Source: Bradyrhizobium sp. cir1
Lineage (GTDB): Bacteria > Pseudomonadota > Alphaproteobacteria > Rhizobiales > Xanthobacteraceae
Length of the DNA: 64,000 bases
Direction: 5' to 3'
Assembly: GCF_014198245.1 (NCBI RefSeq)
Contig: NZ_JACIHE010000003.1
Coordinates: 501,557-565,556 of the forward strand
A program made the position numbers and the translations under genes. Below, piece by piece: positions 36,958-45,412 of the stretch (its first letter is position 1; each line of letters begins with the position of its first letter). A model generated the notes under the pieces. The model did not search any database. It saw only the letters and a program-made list of their open reading frames with translations, and was not told the origin of the DNA.

Positions 36958-38820
36958 ATGACCACTGCGTCCCCGATCTATTCCTTCACCGAGGACGCAG
37001 CGCGCGCCGAATCGATAGCTTGGGCGAAATTCTCGGCAGCCAAGGACAGTGCCGAGTTTTGCGCGAGCTGGCTCGCGATCCTTTGCATGCAGGTCGAGCG
37101 GGTCGGCGGCGGGCTGCTGTTGCTGGGGCCCGACAAGGATGGCAGCTACGTGCCGGCGGCGGTGTGGCCGCACCCCGGCCTGGACATGCAATATCTCAGC
37201 CCGGCGGCCGAACGGGCTCTGACCGAGCGCCGCGGAATCGTGCTGCCCTCGGAGGGGCATGGGGCTTTGCGCGAGCACCACGCCTTTATCGGCTATCCAA
37301 TTGAGGTGTCCGGCACTTTGCACGGGGTCGTCGTGCTCGATATCGGGCCCGGCCCGGAAGCTGCGCTGCAGCGGGCTTTGCGGCTGTTGCATTGGGCGAG
37401 CGCCTGGCTGATTGACCAGTTCCGCAAGGGCGCGCTGGAGGAACGCGACGCACGGCTCGCGCGAATGGGACTCGCCATGGATATCGTGGCGACTGCCATG
37501 CAGGAGCGCTATTTCTCGGCGGCGGCGCTAGCTGTGGCCAACGAACTTGCAGGACGTCTGGCGTGCGATCGGGTGAGCGTCGGGCTCGAGCGTTCAGGCA
37601 GCGTTGAAGTCAAGGCGATCTCGCATACCGCGACCTTCGATCCCAAAATGGATCTTGGTCGGCGCATCGGCAACGCCATGGACGAGGTGCTCGACCTCGA
37701 CGTCGCGCTCGTGTATCCCCCGCGCGACGACGTGGAGCGCGCGGCACTCGCGCATGCCGATCTCGCACGCGAGTACAGGGATGTTGCGGTCTGCTCGGTG
37801 CCGCTCTCAGACGGCGGGCATGCAACCGGCGTGTTGACCCTGGAACGGGCCGCGGGCGAGCCGTTCGACATCGAAACCATCGAGCTGTGCAAGACCGTTG
37901 GCGCCTTGCTTGGTCCGATCCTGAAGCTCAAGCGAGAGAGCGAACGTGGCGTTCTGCGTCATGCCGCGACCTCGTTGCACCATGGCCTGGAGCTCTTGTT
38001 CGGGCCGCGTCATCCCGGCGCGAAGCTGATCGCGCTTTTGCTGGTCGGCGTCATCCTTTTCTTCAGTGTCGCGACGGGCACGTATCGTGTGGCGGCAAAG
38101 ACAGTGATCGAAGGTGAGGTCCAGCGGATCGCCGCGGCACCGTTCGACGGGTATATCGCACAAAGCTTCGTCCGCGCAGGCGACACCGTGCATGCCGGGC
38201 AGGTGTTGTGCAAGCTCGACGACCGGGAGCTCAAGCTCGAACAAACACGGTTGTCGTCCGAGCGCGAGCAGCTCGACCGCAAATATCGGCAGGCGCTGGC
38301 TGCCCAAGAGCGTGCGAGCATGACGATCCTCCAGGCCCAGATCGAGCAGGTCGATGCCATGCTGTCGCTGGTCACCGACAAGCTCGCTCGCGCCACGCTG
38401 CTGGCTCCATTCGATGGCGTCGTCGTCGCGGGCGACCTGCACCAGCTCCTCGGGACGCCCGTCGAATTGGGCAAGATGCTCTTCACGGTCGCGCCATTGG
38501 ACAGCTATCGCGTCATCCTGCAGGTCGAGGAGCGGGACATTTCCTACGTCAAGCTCGGTCAACAGGGTGAACTGACCCTCTCGGGTATCCCGCACCGGCG
38601 GATGGAGTTCTCGGTCGAGCAAATGACGCCGGTCTCGACAGCCCAGGAGGGCCGCAACTATTTCCGGGTCGAAGCGCGGCTGCAGAATGCATCCGAACGC
38701 GTGCGACCCGGTATGGAGGGCGTTGGAAAGGTCGATGTCGGCGAGCGCAAGCTGATCTGGATCTGGACGCACAACTTTGCAGACTGGGTCCGTCTGTCGA
38801 TTTGGAAATGGCTGTTCTGA
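36958..38820 (+). CDS. double-GAF/HlyD fusion: membrane-anchored periplasmic adaptor with cytosolic sensor
   Basis: The protein has 620 residues. Residues about 20-150 form a GAF-like domain (FIGYPIEVSGTLHGVVVLDIG) and about 160-325 a second one (ARMGLAMDIVATAMQ ... VCSVPLSDGGHATGVLTLER). A single membrane segment lies at about 355-375 (LIALLLVGVILFFSVATG). The periplasmic part has a lipoyl-like half (AAPFDGYIAQSFVRAGDTVHAGQVL), a short coiled-coil hairpin (about 425-465), a second lipoyl half (APFDGVVVAGDL) and a beta-barrel region. HlyD-type adaptors normally have only a short cytosolic tail, so the sensor fusion is unusual. A start at ATG 36958 has only a distant GAGG. The next gene begins 10 bp after the stop. 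I infer an adaptor of the giant-protein exporter that responds to a cytosolic ligand. Confidence 0.87.
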   Translation: MTTASPIYSFTEDAARAESIAWAKFSAAKDSAEFCASWLAILCMQVERVGGGLLLLGPDKDGSYVPAAVWPHPGLDMQYLSPAAERALTERRGIVLPSEGHGALREHHAFIGYPIEVSGTLHGVVVLDIGPGPEAALQRALRLLHWASAWLIDQFRKGALEERDARLARMGLAMDIVATAMQERYFSAAALAVANELAGRLACDRVSVGLERSGSVEVKAISHTATFDPKMDLGRRIGNAMDEVLDLDVALVYPPRDDVERAALAHADLAREYRDVAVCSVPLSDGGHATGVLTLERAAGEPFDIETIELCKTVGALLGPILKLKRESERGVLRHAATSLHHGLELLFGPRHPGAKLIALLLVGVILFFSVATGTYRVAAKTVIEGEVQRIAAAPFDGYIAQSFVRAGDTVHAGQVLCKLDDRELKLEQTRLSSEREQLDRKYRQALAAQERASMTILQAQIEQVDAMLSLVTDKLARATLLAPFDGVVVAGDLHQLLGTPVELGKMLFTVAPLDSYRVILQVEERDISYVKLGQQGELTLSGIPHRRMEFSVEQMTPVSTAQEGRNYFRVEARLQNASERVRPGMEGVGKVDVGERKLIWIWTHNFADWVRLSIWKWLF

Positions 38821-38830
38821 TTGCGAGGTC

Positions 38831-40981
38831 ATGGTGAACGCGCCGTTACTCAGCAATTGGTGGTATCGTGTCGCAGCGCGAAAGCCGAAGCTGCGTTCGC
38901 ATGCACGATTGCATCGGCACATATATCGTGGCGAGGTCTGGTACCTGTTGCAGGACCCCGCCTCATCGCGGGTGCATCGCTTCAGCCCTTCGGCCCGGCT
39001 GATTGTCTCGCTCATGGACGGAACGCATTCCGTCGAACAACTGTGGGAGCTCGCGAACAGGCACCTCGGCGAGGACGCGCCCAGCCAGGACGAGCTCATT
39101 CAGCTGCTGGGCCAGCTGCATGCCGCCGACCTGCTGGAAAGCGATGTAACTCCTGACGTCGCCGAGCTCTTCGCTCGCAGCGAGCGCGAGCAAAGGGCGC
39201 GCCATTTGCGGTCCTATGGCAATCCCATGGCGATCCGCATCCCGCTGTTTGATCCGGATCGGCTGCTGAATCGCTGGGCGGGTCTTGTACGGTTTGTTTG
39301 GAGCGGCTGGGGCGCCATCGCGTGGCTGGCAATCGTGCTTCCGGCCTTCATTCTGGTCTGGCCGCATTGGCCGGAGCTCAGCCACAATTTCAGCGATCGC
39401 GTCCTGGCCATCGACAATCTGTTCATCATCTATCTGGTCTTTCCGGCGATCAAGGCGTTGCACGAACTGGGGCATGCCTCCGCCACCAAGGCCGGAGGCG
39501 GAGAGGTCCACGATCTCGGCATCATCCTGCTGGTCCTGCTGCCGGTTCCCTACGTCGATGCGTCGGCCGCCACCGTGTTCCGGTCCAAGTATCGGCGCGC
39601 GCTTGTCGGTGCCGCCGGGATGGGTGTCGAGCTCTTTGTCGCGGCGATCGCATTCTATATGTGGCTCCTGGTCGAGCCGGGCTTGGTGCGGGCGATCCTG
39701 TTCAATGTCATGCTGATCGCGAGCGTGTCGACGCTTCTGTTCAACGGCAACCCGCTGCTTCGCTACGATGCCTATTACATCCTCGTCGACCTCATCGAGA
39801 TTCCCAACCTGGCGGCGCGCTCGGCGCGCTACTGGGGCTATCTGATCGAGCGATACCTGCTCGGCGTCTCCGATCTGGAGCGTCCCGATGCGACTGGCGT
39901 GGAGCGGGCGTGGTTCTTCTTCTACGGCTTCGCTTCGACCGTCTATCGCATCATGGTGACGATCCTGATCGCGCTGTTCATCGCGGGGCAATTCTTCTTC
40001 ATTGGCGTCATTCTTGCCGTCTGGGCGGTGGGGGCGATGGCGATCCTGCCCGTTGCAAAGGCGGTGAGGCATCTCGTTGAAAACCCCCGCCTGCGCAAGC
40101 ACCGCGCCCGGTCTGTCACGATCGCGGCCGGTCTCGTGCTGGGCCTCGCTGTCTTTCTGCTCGCTGTCCCGATGCCCTACCATTCCAACGTGGAGGGAGT
40201 GCTGTGGCTGCCTGAAGAAGCAATGGTACGCGCCGCTTCGAATGGCTTCGTCCATGAACTTCTGGTTACGCCAGGAACGCAGGTCGCGCAGGGCGATCCG
40301 CTGATCCAGAGCCGCGAGCCGACACTCGTTGCGCAACTGCGCAGGAATGAGGCCAAAGTGGCGGAGCTGCAGGCCGAGTATGCAGCGCAGTTCGTGTCGG
40401 ATCGCGCGAAGGCGCAGATTGTTCGCGACAAACTTGAACTCGAGCGCGCAAATCTCGACCTCGCCCGTGAGCGCGCGTCCGACCTCGTGGCTCGCGCGCG
40501 CAGCGATGGCGTGTTCGTCGTGCCGCAAATGGTCGATATGCCCGGCCGCTACTACCGTCGGGGCGAACTCCTCGGTTACGTCGTCGGAAACACGACGCCG
40601 CTGGCGCGTGTCGTCGTGCCGCAGGAGGCGGTCGACAGGGTACGCATTACCACCGATCACATTCAGGTCCGTCCGGTGGACCAGCCGCGCCTGATCTTGG
40701 TGGGGCGTGTGTTGCGGGCGGTGCCCGCCGGCGGCGAATATCTGCCCAGCGCGGCACTGGGCGTGGAGGGGGGCGGGGATTTCGCCATTGATCCGCGCGA
40801 TGCGAAGGGGCCGAAGACGCTGCAGCGGACCTTTCAATTCGACATCGCGCTTCAGGGTCTGGAGGCGGTGGACCATTTCGGCCAGCACGTCTTCGTTCGG
40901 TTCGAACATCGGATGGAGCCACTGGCGGTGCAATGGTATCGCAGCCTCAGACTGCTATTGTTGACGAACTTCCATGTCTAA
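38831..40981 (+). CDS. PqqD-like/M50 peptidase/HlyD-like fusion membrane protein
   Basis: From ATG 38831 (716 residues; an upstream TTG at 38777 would overlap the previous gene) the protein has three parts. Residues about 30-110 resemble a PqqD-type small binding domain (IYRGEVWYLLQD ... VSLMDGTHSVEQLWELA). A polytopic site-2-protease (M50) core follows, with HELGH at 211-215 and NPLLRYDAYY at 307-316 (Asp313 as third ligand). After further membrane segments to about 450 comes a periplasmic lipoyl/barrel region with a coiled coil (about 460-710). Start GTG 38834 is equally possible and gives better spacing to GCGAGG. The zinc ligands are intact, so it may cleave a membrane-associated segment of a substrate. 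The gene overlaps the SecA-like gene by 8 bp. Confidence 0.87.
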   Translation: MVNAPLLSNWWYRVAARKPKLRSHARLHRHIYRGEVWYLLQDPASSRVHRFSPSARLIVSLMDGTHSVEQLWELANRHLGEDAPSQDELIQLLGQLHAADLLESDVTPDVAELFARSEREQRARHLRSYGNPMAIRIPLFDPDRLLNRWAGLVRFVWSGWGAIAWLAIVLPAFILVWPHWPELSHNFSDRVLAIDNLFIIYLVFPAIKALHELGHASATKAGGGEVHDLGIILLVLLPVPYVDASAATVFRSKYRRALVGAAGMGVELFVAAIAFYMWLLVEPGLVRAILFNVMLIASVSTLLFNGNPLLRYDAYYILVDLIEIPNLAARSARYWGYLIERYLLGVSDLERPDATGVERAWFFFYGFASTVYRIMVTILIALFIAGQFFFIGVILAVWAVGAMAILPVAKAVRHLVENPRLRKHRARSVTIAAGLVLGLAVFLLAVPMPYHSNVEGVLWLPEEAMVRAASNGFVHELLVTPGTQVAQGDPLIQSREPTLVAQLRRNEAKVAELQAEYAAQFVSDRAKAQIVRDKLELERANLDLARERASDLVARARSDGVFVVPQMVDMPGRYYRRGELLGYVVGNTTPLARVVVPQEAVDRVRITTDHIQVRPVDQPRLILVGRVLRAVPAGGEYLPSAALGVEGGGDFAIDPRDAKGPKTLQRTFQFDIALQGLEAVDHFGQHVFVRFEHRMEPLAVQWYRSLRLLLLTNFHV

Positions 40982-42989
40982 AAGCGCTATGGAACTCGAT
41001 CACCGCGAACTGGCGGTTGGCCGTCCCTATCCGGAGCGCGCGGACCGCGAGCCGGCGGTCCACGATCGGGTGGCTGAATATCTGGCGAAGGGTCTGATCG
41101 GACGCGCGTTCGAGGGGCTGCGGGATCCCGTTCGCGTCTTGATGCCTATCGTCGAGTACACCGCCGCACACGAGAACGCCCTGCGGATCATGAGCGACGA
41201 AGAACTGCGTGTGCAGGTGTCCAGTGTCCGTGCGAAGCTGCGGAATTCGGGCTTCACGCCGCCTCTCGTCGGCCGATGCTTTGCGCTGGTGCGGGAGGCG
41301 GCGTCGCGGACCATCGGTCAGCGGCACTATGACGTCCAGCTGATCGCAGGATTCGGGCTGCTGAAGGGCAGACTGGTGGAGATGGCGACCGGAGAAGGCA
41401 AGACCATCGCCGCGACGCTGCCTGCGGCGACCGTGGCGCTCGCCGGGTATCCCGTGCATCTCATCACCGTCAACGATTATCTTGCCCAACGTGACGCAGG
41501 CGAGATGAGGGCGCTTTATGAGTTCCTGGGCCTGAGTGTGGGCGCCGTGGTGCAGGGCATGCCGAAAGCCGACCGACGTCGGGCCTATGCGAGCTCGGTG
41601 ACATATTGCACCAACAAGGAGCTAGCATTCGACTATCTGCGCGACCGTGTAGCTCTGGCGCACCGCAGCACCAGTTTGCATCTCTCGCTCGAGCGGCTGC
41701 GCGGCAGCCTGCAGCGTGACGAGGATCTCGTGCTGCGCGGGCTTTATTTCGGCATCGTCGATGAAGCCGACAGTATTTTCATCGATGAGGCGCGCACGCC
41801 CCTGATCCTGTCGTCGTCGACGGGGGCCGGCGAGGAAAGACTGCAGTGCGAGCAGGCGCTCGAATTCGCAAGCGGTCTTGTTGCGGGTGAGCACTATGAG
41901 ATCGATCTCGCAGAGCGAAGTCTGGCGCTGACCAAGGAGGGGCGCCGGGAGATCGGCGGGCTGGCTGAGGGGCTGCAAGGCGTCTGGAGTTCGATTCGCG
42001 CTCGCGAGGAGCTTGTGACCCAGGCCCTCTCCGCGATGATGCTGTTCAACCGCGATCAGCACTATGTCGTCATCGACGGCAAGGTGCAGATCGTGGACGA
42101 GTCGACGGGACGCGTTATGCCCGACCGCTCCTGGGAGCGCGGCCTGCATCAACTGATCGAGGTCAAGGAAGATTGCGAGCTGACAGAGCGGCGCGAGACG
42201 CTCGCCCGCATCACCTATCAACGCCTGTTTCGTCGCTACATTCGCCTGTCCGGAATGACGGGGACCGCCCGTGAGGTCGCTCGGGAGATCAAGTCCGTGT
42301 ACGGACTCGATGTCGTTCGCATCCCGCTGAACAGGCCCTCGCAACGCCGCGTGGCGTCCCCTCTGGTCTGCACGACCCCGGCCGAGAAGCTGCGGATCAT
42401 TGCCGACAGGGTGGACCGGCTGGCTGTGGCCGAGGGCAGGGCGGTGTTGATCGGCACGCGCTCGGTCGGGGCGTCCGAGGAGATCAGCGCCGCCTTGAAT
42501 GCACGTGGCATCGCGCACGCGCTTTTGAATGCGAAGCAGGACCAAGATGAGGCGGAAGTGGTCGCGAGGGCCGGCGAGCCCGCGCGTGTGACGGTCGCGA
42601 CGAACATGGCGGGCCGCGGCACCGATATCCGGCTTGACCCGAGTGTTGCCGCGCGAGGCGGCCTGCATGTCATCCTGACCGAGTACCACGATTCGCGGCG
42701 GGTTGATCGCCAGCTGTTCGGTCGCTGCGCACGACAGGGCGATCCCGGCAGCTGCGAGGCCATCGTTTCACTTCAGGACGACGTGTTCATGATCCATGCA
42801 GGATCGATGACGCGCCTGATTGCGCGACTTGTCGGCAGCCGGATTCCCGTTCCGCTGCGAGTCTACAAGTCGTTGCGCTGGCTGGCTCAATTCCAGGCGG
42901 AACGGCGACATGGCTATGTGCGCGTCCAGAATGTGAAGCTGGATCGCCGGCTCGACCGGGTGCTTGCGTTTTCGGGGAGGGGCGAATGA
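40974..42989 (+). CDS. short SecA-like ATPase, accessory export motor candidate
   Basis: This 671-residue protein has the SecA motor: MATGEGKT at 137-144 (Walker A), DEADSIFIDEARTPL from 263 (Walker B), the preprotein-binding insertion between, SGMTGTA, MAGRGTDIRL from 545, and motif VI FGRCARQGDPGS. Ordinary SecA has 800-900 residues. Here only about 80 residues follow motif VI, and the sequence ends in the first part of the helical scaffold. The helical wing, two-helix finger, C-terminal linker and zinc motif are missing. This is therefore not the housekeeping SecA. Its start overlaps the M50 gene by 8 bp and its stop overlaps the next gene by 4 bp, which indicates translational coupling and joint function. 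I infer that it drives or assists export of the LEPR-XLL protein. Confidence 0.9.
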   Translation: MSKSAMELDHRELAVGRPYPERADREPAVHDRVAEYLAKGLIGRAFEGLRDPVRVLMPIVEYTAAHENALRIMSDEELRVQVSSVRAKLRNSGFTPPLVGRCFALVREAASRTIGQRHYDVQLIAGFGLLKGRLVEMATGEGKTIAATLPAATVALAGYPVHLITVNDYLAQRDAGEMRALYEFLGLSVGAVVQGMPKADRRRAYASSVTYCTNKELAFDYLRDRVALAHRSTSLHLSLERLRGSLQRDEDLVLRGLYFGIVDEADSIFIDEARTPLILSSSTGAGEERLQCEQALEFASGLVAGEHYEIDLAERSLALTKEGRREIGGLAEGLQGVWSSIRAREELVTQALSAMMLFNRDQHYVVIDGKVQIVDESTGRVMPDRSWERGLHQLIEVKEDCELTERRETLARITYQRLFRRYIRLSGMTGTAREVAREIKSVYGLDVVRIPLNRPSQRRVASPLVCTTPAEKLRIIADRVDRLAVAEGRAVLIGTRSVGASEEISAALNARGIAHALLNAKQDQDEAEVVARAGEPARVTVATNMAGRGTDIRLDPSVAARGGLHVILTEYHDSRRVDRQLFGRCARQGDPGSCEAIVSLQDDVFMIHAGSMTRLIARLVGSRIPVPLRVYKSLRWLAQFQAERRHGYVRVQNVKLDRRLDRVLAFSGRGE

Positions 42990-43819
42990 AACGAGCTCGA
43001 GCATTTCTCGCCATTCTGGCCGTCTCGCTCGCCGCGGGAGCAGGATGCGCCAACGCGCAGGAGCGAAAACCGGAGGGGCAATTCGATTGCCTGATCCAGC
43101 CGAAAATGGTGCTCAAGCTCGGGACATCGGTGCCGGGCCTCCTGAGCGAGATGCTGGTCGACCGTGGCGACATCATCAAGAAGGGAGACGTCGTGGCTCG
43201 CCTCGAGTCGGGGGTCGAGCAGGCGGCGGTGTCGCTGGCGAAAGCCCGTGCCGAAAACGAGGCAACGGTTCGCTCGAGCATCGCCAAGCTCGAGTTCCAG
43301 CGGCGAAAGGACGAGCGATCCAAGCTATTGCGCAAGAACGACTCGGTCTCGGCGGCGGTTGCCGATGAGGCGGAGACGAGCGCGCGGGTGGCCGAACAGG
43401 ACGTCGAGGAAGCGAAGGTCAACCTTGCTCTCGCGGCGCTGGAGGTGGCGCGCGCCAACGAAGTGCTGAAGCTGCGCACGATCCGGAGCCCCATCGACGG
43501 CGTCGTGGTCGAGCGCAAGCTGGGCCCGGGCGAGTATGCGTTCGACCAGGCCCATCTGCTGACGGTTTCGCAAATCGATCCGCTGCTGGTCGAGGTCTAC
43601 GTTCCGCTCAGCCAGTTTGGAAAGATCCGTGTGGGCGCGTCGGCGGAGGTTTATCCCGAGGAGCCGGTCGGAGGCAGATACTCCGCGCTGGTGACCGTCG
43701 TCGATCAGGTTTTCGATGCGGCGAGCGGGACGATCGGCGTTCGCCTTGAATTGCCAAATCCGAACTACGCGCTTCCCGCCGGGCTCAAATGCCGCGTCCG
43801 TTTTCCCGGCGTTGGTTGA
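42986..43819 (+). CDS. periplasmic adaptor, HlyD/RND-MFP type with signal peptide
   Basis: This 277-residue protein starts with a cleavable signal peptide (hydrophobic LAILAVSLAAGAG, probable cleavage after CANAQ near residue 26) and has no membrane anchor. A lipoyl half (LSEMLVDRGDIIKKGDVVARLE), an alpha-helical hairpin rich in Ala, Glu and Lys (about 75-155), the second lipoyl half (TIRSPIDGVVVERKLGPGEY) and a beta-barrel domain with the C-terminal ALPAGLKCRVRF follow. It is shorter than typical adaptors. The ATGA overlap with the SecA-like stop shows coupling. It is the third HlyD-like component in the cluster and is expected to complete a periplasmic conduit. Confidence 0.88.
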   Translation: MKRARAFLAILAVSLAAGAGCANAQERKPEGQFDCLIQPKMVLKLGTSVPGLLSEMLVDRGDIIKKGDVVARLESGVEQAAVSLAKARAENEATVRSSIAKLEFQRRKDERSKLLRKNDSVSAAVADEAETSARVAEQDVEEAKVNLALAALEVARANEVLKLRTIRSPIDGVVVERKLGPGEYAFDQAHLLTVSQIDPLLVEVYVPLSQFGKIRVGASAEVYPEEPVGGRYSALVTVVDQVFDAASGTIGVRLELPNPNYALPAGLKCRVRFPGVG

Positions 43820-43845
43820 CACGATCGAGCTGAAAAGGTTGCAAG

Positions 43846-44109
43846 ATGCTGGAAGGTACGATCAAGACATATCACGGCGACAGGGCATTCGGCTTCATCA
43901 GGCCGGATTCCGGCGGCACCGACATTTTCTTTCATCTCAAATCATTCTCTCCCGGCCTCACCCCCGAGGCCGGTGCCCGGGTGAGCTACAATCTGGCTCC
44001 CGATCAGCGGTCCGGCAAGCGCCAGGCCGTCAGCGTCCGGGTGCTCGCCAATGCCCATAGCGCGCCTGTCCTGACGCGCTATGTCAGATCACCACGTCTG
44101 CCGCGCTAG
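43846..44109 (+). CDS. cold-shock-domain protein
   Basis: This 87-residue protein has one CSD at residues 2-68 with RNA-binding motifs: GTIKTYHGDRAFGFIRPD (RNP1-like core, AFGFI) and DIFFHLKSF (RNP2-like). About 18 extra residues follow the domain. The usual KGFGFI lysine is replaced by Arg-Ala (RAFGFI). It lies 26 bp after the adaptor gene and may be part of the same transcript. The CSD fold binds single-stranded RNA or DNA. A role in translating the very long neighbouring mRNA is only speculation. Confidence 0.87.
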   Translation: MLEGTIKTYHGDRAFGFIRPDSGGTDIFFHLKSFSPGLTPEAGARVSYNLAPDQRSGKRQAVSVRVLANAHSAPVLTRYVRSPRLPR

Positions 44110-44167
44110 CCGCTCGCTGGTCTGCTGCAGGACATCCTCATGCGCTCTGTCATATGCGAGGGACATC

Positions 44168-44317
44168 ATGCTCGGTCGGCTTCGTAAGCTTGTCTTCCAC
44201 ATTCGGCACCGTACGCCCGCAGCCCGCTTTTCCGACAGCGTTCGCCGCGTGCACCGCCTGGCGCGCCTCATGTCCTTGATGCAAAGGCGACCTTCCCGTA
44301 AGGCCGGACAGAGCTGA
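44168..44317 (+). CDS. small basic hypothetical protein
   Basis: A 49-codon frame begins at ATG 44168 with GAGGG six bases upstream. It encodes a strongly basic peptide (many Arg and His, none of a known domain). Its stop lies 2 bp before the next ATG at 44320, as in an operon. A longer version of the frame starting at 44081 overlaps the cold-shock gene and is less likely. Confidence 0.45.
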   Translation: MLGRLRKLVFHIRHRTPAARFSDSVRRVHRLARLMSLMQRRPSRKAGQS

Positions 44318-44319
44318 CG

Positions 44320-44568
44320 ATGCCGGCCGATCCTGACAGAGGCAGCATTGTCGAGCGGGAGACGATCGTTCGTCGGCTGCTGCGGCGCGCCGCTGGACGA
44401 GCCGGTCGCCCGCAACGGCCGGTCCCGGAGGTCCCGTTCGGCCGCGAGAGCGACCCCAATCTTGAATTTGCCGAGCGCCGGATGGGCACCGAACTGGGGT
44501 GGCTCTTGGCGGCGTTGTCCGTTTTCCTCGTTGTCCATGCCGTCTGGACCAGGCTCGGCGCTTCATAG
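44320..44568 (+). CDS. small single-span membrane protein, hypothetical
   Basis: This 82-residue protein has a basic, proline-rich N-terminal part and one C-terminal membrane segment at about residues 58-75 (LGWLLAALSVFLVVHAVW). It is predicted to be tail-anchored in the inner membrane with the bulk in the cytoplasm. It starts 2 bp after the 49-codon ORF. There is no recognisable family. Confidence 0.55.
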   Translation: MPADPDRGSIVERETIVRRLLRRAAGRAGRPQRPVPEVPFGRESDPNLEFAERRMGTELGWLLAALSVFLVVHAVWTRLGAS

Positions 44569-44672
44569 GCGGCTCGCGAGAGGACAGTACCGCTACGGGG
44601 TTTCACGAAGCAGGAGAATCGGCTTAGCTCCGTTCCAAGCGTGTATCCGTAAGAGGATCGACGGAGCAGCGT

Positions 44673-44954
44673 TTGGACGATCTGGAGCGCAAGATTGAGC
44701 TGCTCAAGAAGTCGCTCGCAGCGACATGGAGCAGTCTCGCCAAATCCTCCAGCTCCGCTGATGACAAGAGCCAGATGCGCGCCCAGGCAAAGCGCTGCAG
44801 CGAGGAGCTGCGGCGCTGCCTGCTGATCGCCGAGGCCAAGCACACGCGCGAGCACGTCAAGGCCCTGTCCGATCAGGACGGCCGCGTGCTGCCGAAGCCA
44901 AACTTCCGTTTTCTCTCGAACCGGGCCGCAACGGAGGCGGCCGATCCGGGATAA
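44673..44954 (+). CDS. hypothetical coiled-coil protein
   Basis: This 93-residue protein begins with a TTG (44673) after GGAGCAG. It is helical and polar: residues 1-30 (DDLERKIELLKKSLAATW) and 40-65 (QMRAQAKRCSEELRRCLLIAEAKH) look like a two-helix coiled coil, with a short Pro-containing tail. There is no signal peptide. The codon pattern and composition fit a real gene; function is unknown. Confidence 0.55.
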   Translation: MDDLERKIELLKKSLAATWSSLAKSSSSADDKSQMRAQAKRCSEELRRCLLIAEAKHTREHVKALSDQDGRVLPKPNFRFLSNRAATEAADPG

Positions 44955-45112
44955 ATAACCATTTAAGGGATGGAAACTTTCCGAGTCGCACCGATAAACG
45001 GCCAATTGGCGGGCTGTAAATGCCAGCGCGAAATGATTTTCGGAAGTTTACGTCCGTAACACTGCCCCAATCGCAATGCGCCACGTAAGCGACAGGTTGC
45101 CGCCGACCACGC

Positions 45113-45412
45113 TCATTCGTTCGGATGGCAGATCAGCCGGCGAGGATGCTCCGTGCCGAGCTCGGAAATCAGATAGGCGGGGGCCCGGCTTTGCTGAAAC
45201 AGGCGCTCGGCCAGATCGCCGTCGCAACGCTTGATCTTGGTAACGTAGTCGCACCACTCATTGTCCCGGGGCTGCCGCAGGCGGGGATCGAGGTCGGGGC
45301 AGGGTCTCTCATCGACCAGGTACGCGGCTTGTCCGTGCGCGCCGCCGGCGGAAATCCAGGAGCAAACGACAAAGCAAATGATAAAAACGGATAAACCGAA
45401 GTAAATGCGCAT
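45113..45412 (-). CDS. small secreted hypothetical protein
   Basis: From ATG at 45412 the protein has 99 residues: a signal peptide (RIYFGLSVFIICFVVCSW, cleavage probably after GAHGQ) and a mature part of about 70 residues with four cysteines (PCPD, EWC, RCDG, LIC). An upstream in-frame start would add 39 residues with no signal-like character and is less likely. It is divergent from the pilus locus. The function is unknown. Confidence 0.65.
   Translation of the reverse strand: MRIYFGLSVFIICFVVCSWISAGGAHGQAAYLVDERPCPDLDPRLRQPRDNEWCDYVTKIKRCDGDLAERLFQQSRAPAYLISELGTEHPRRLICHPNE

Noticed and set aside
38777..38830. Longer N-terminus of the M50-HlyD protein
   Set aside because: It would use a TTG inside the previous gene and add 18 residues with no homology-like features; ATG 38831 or GTG 38834 fits better.
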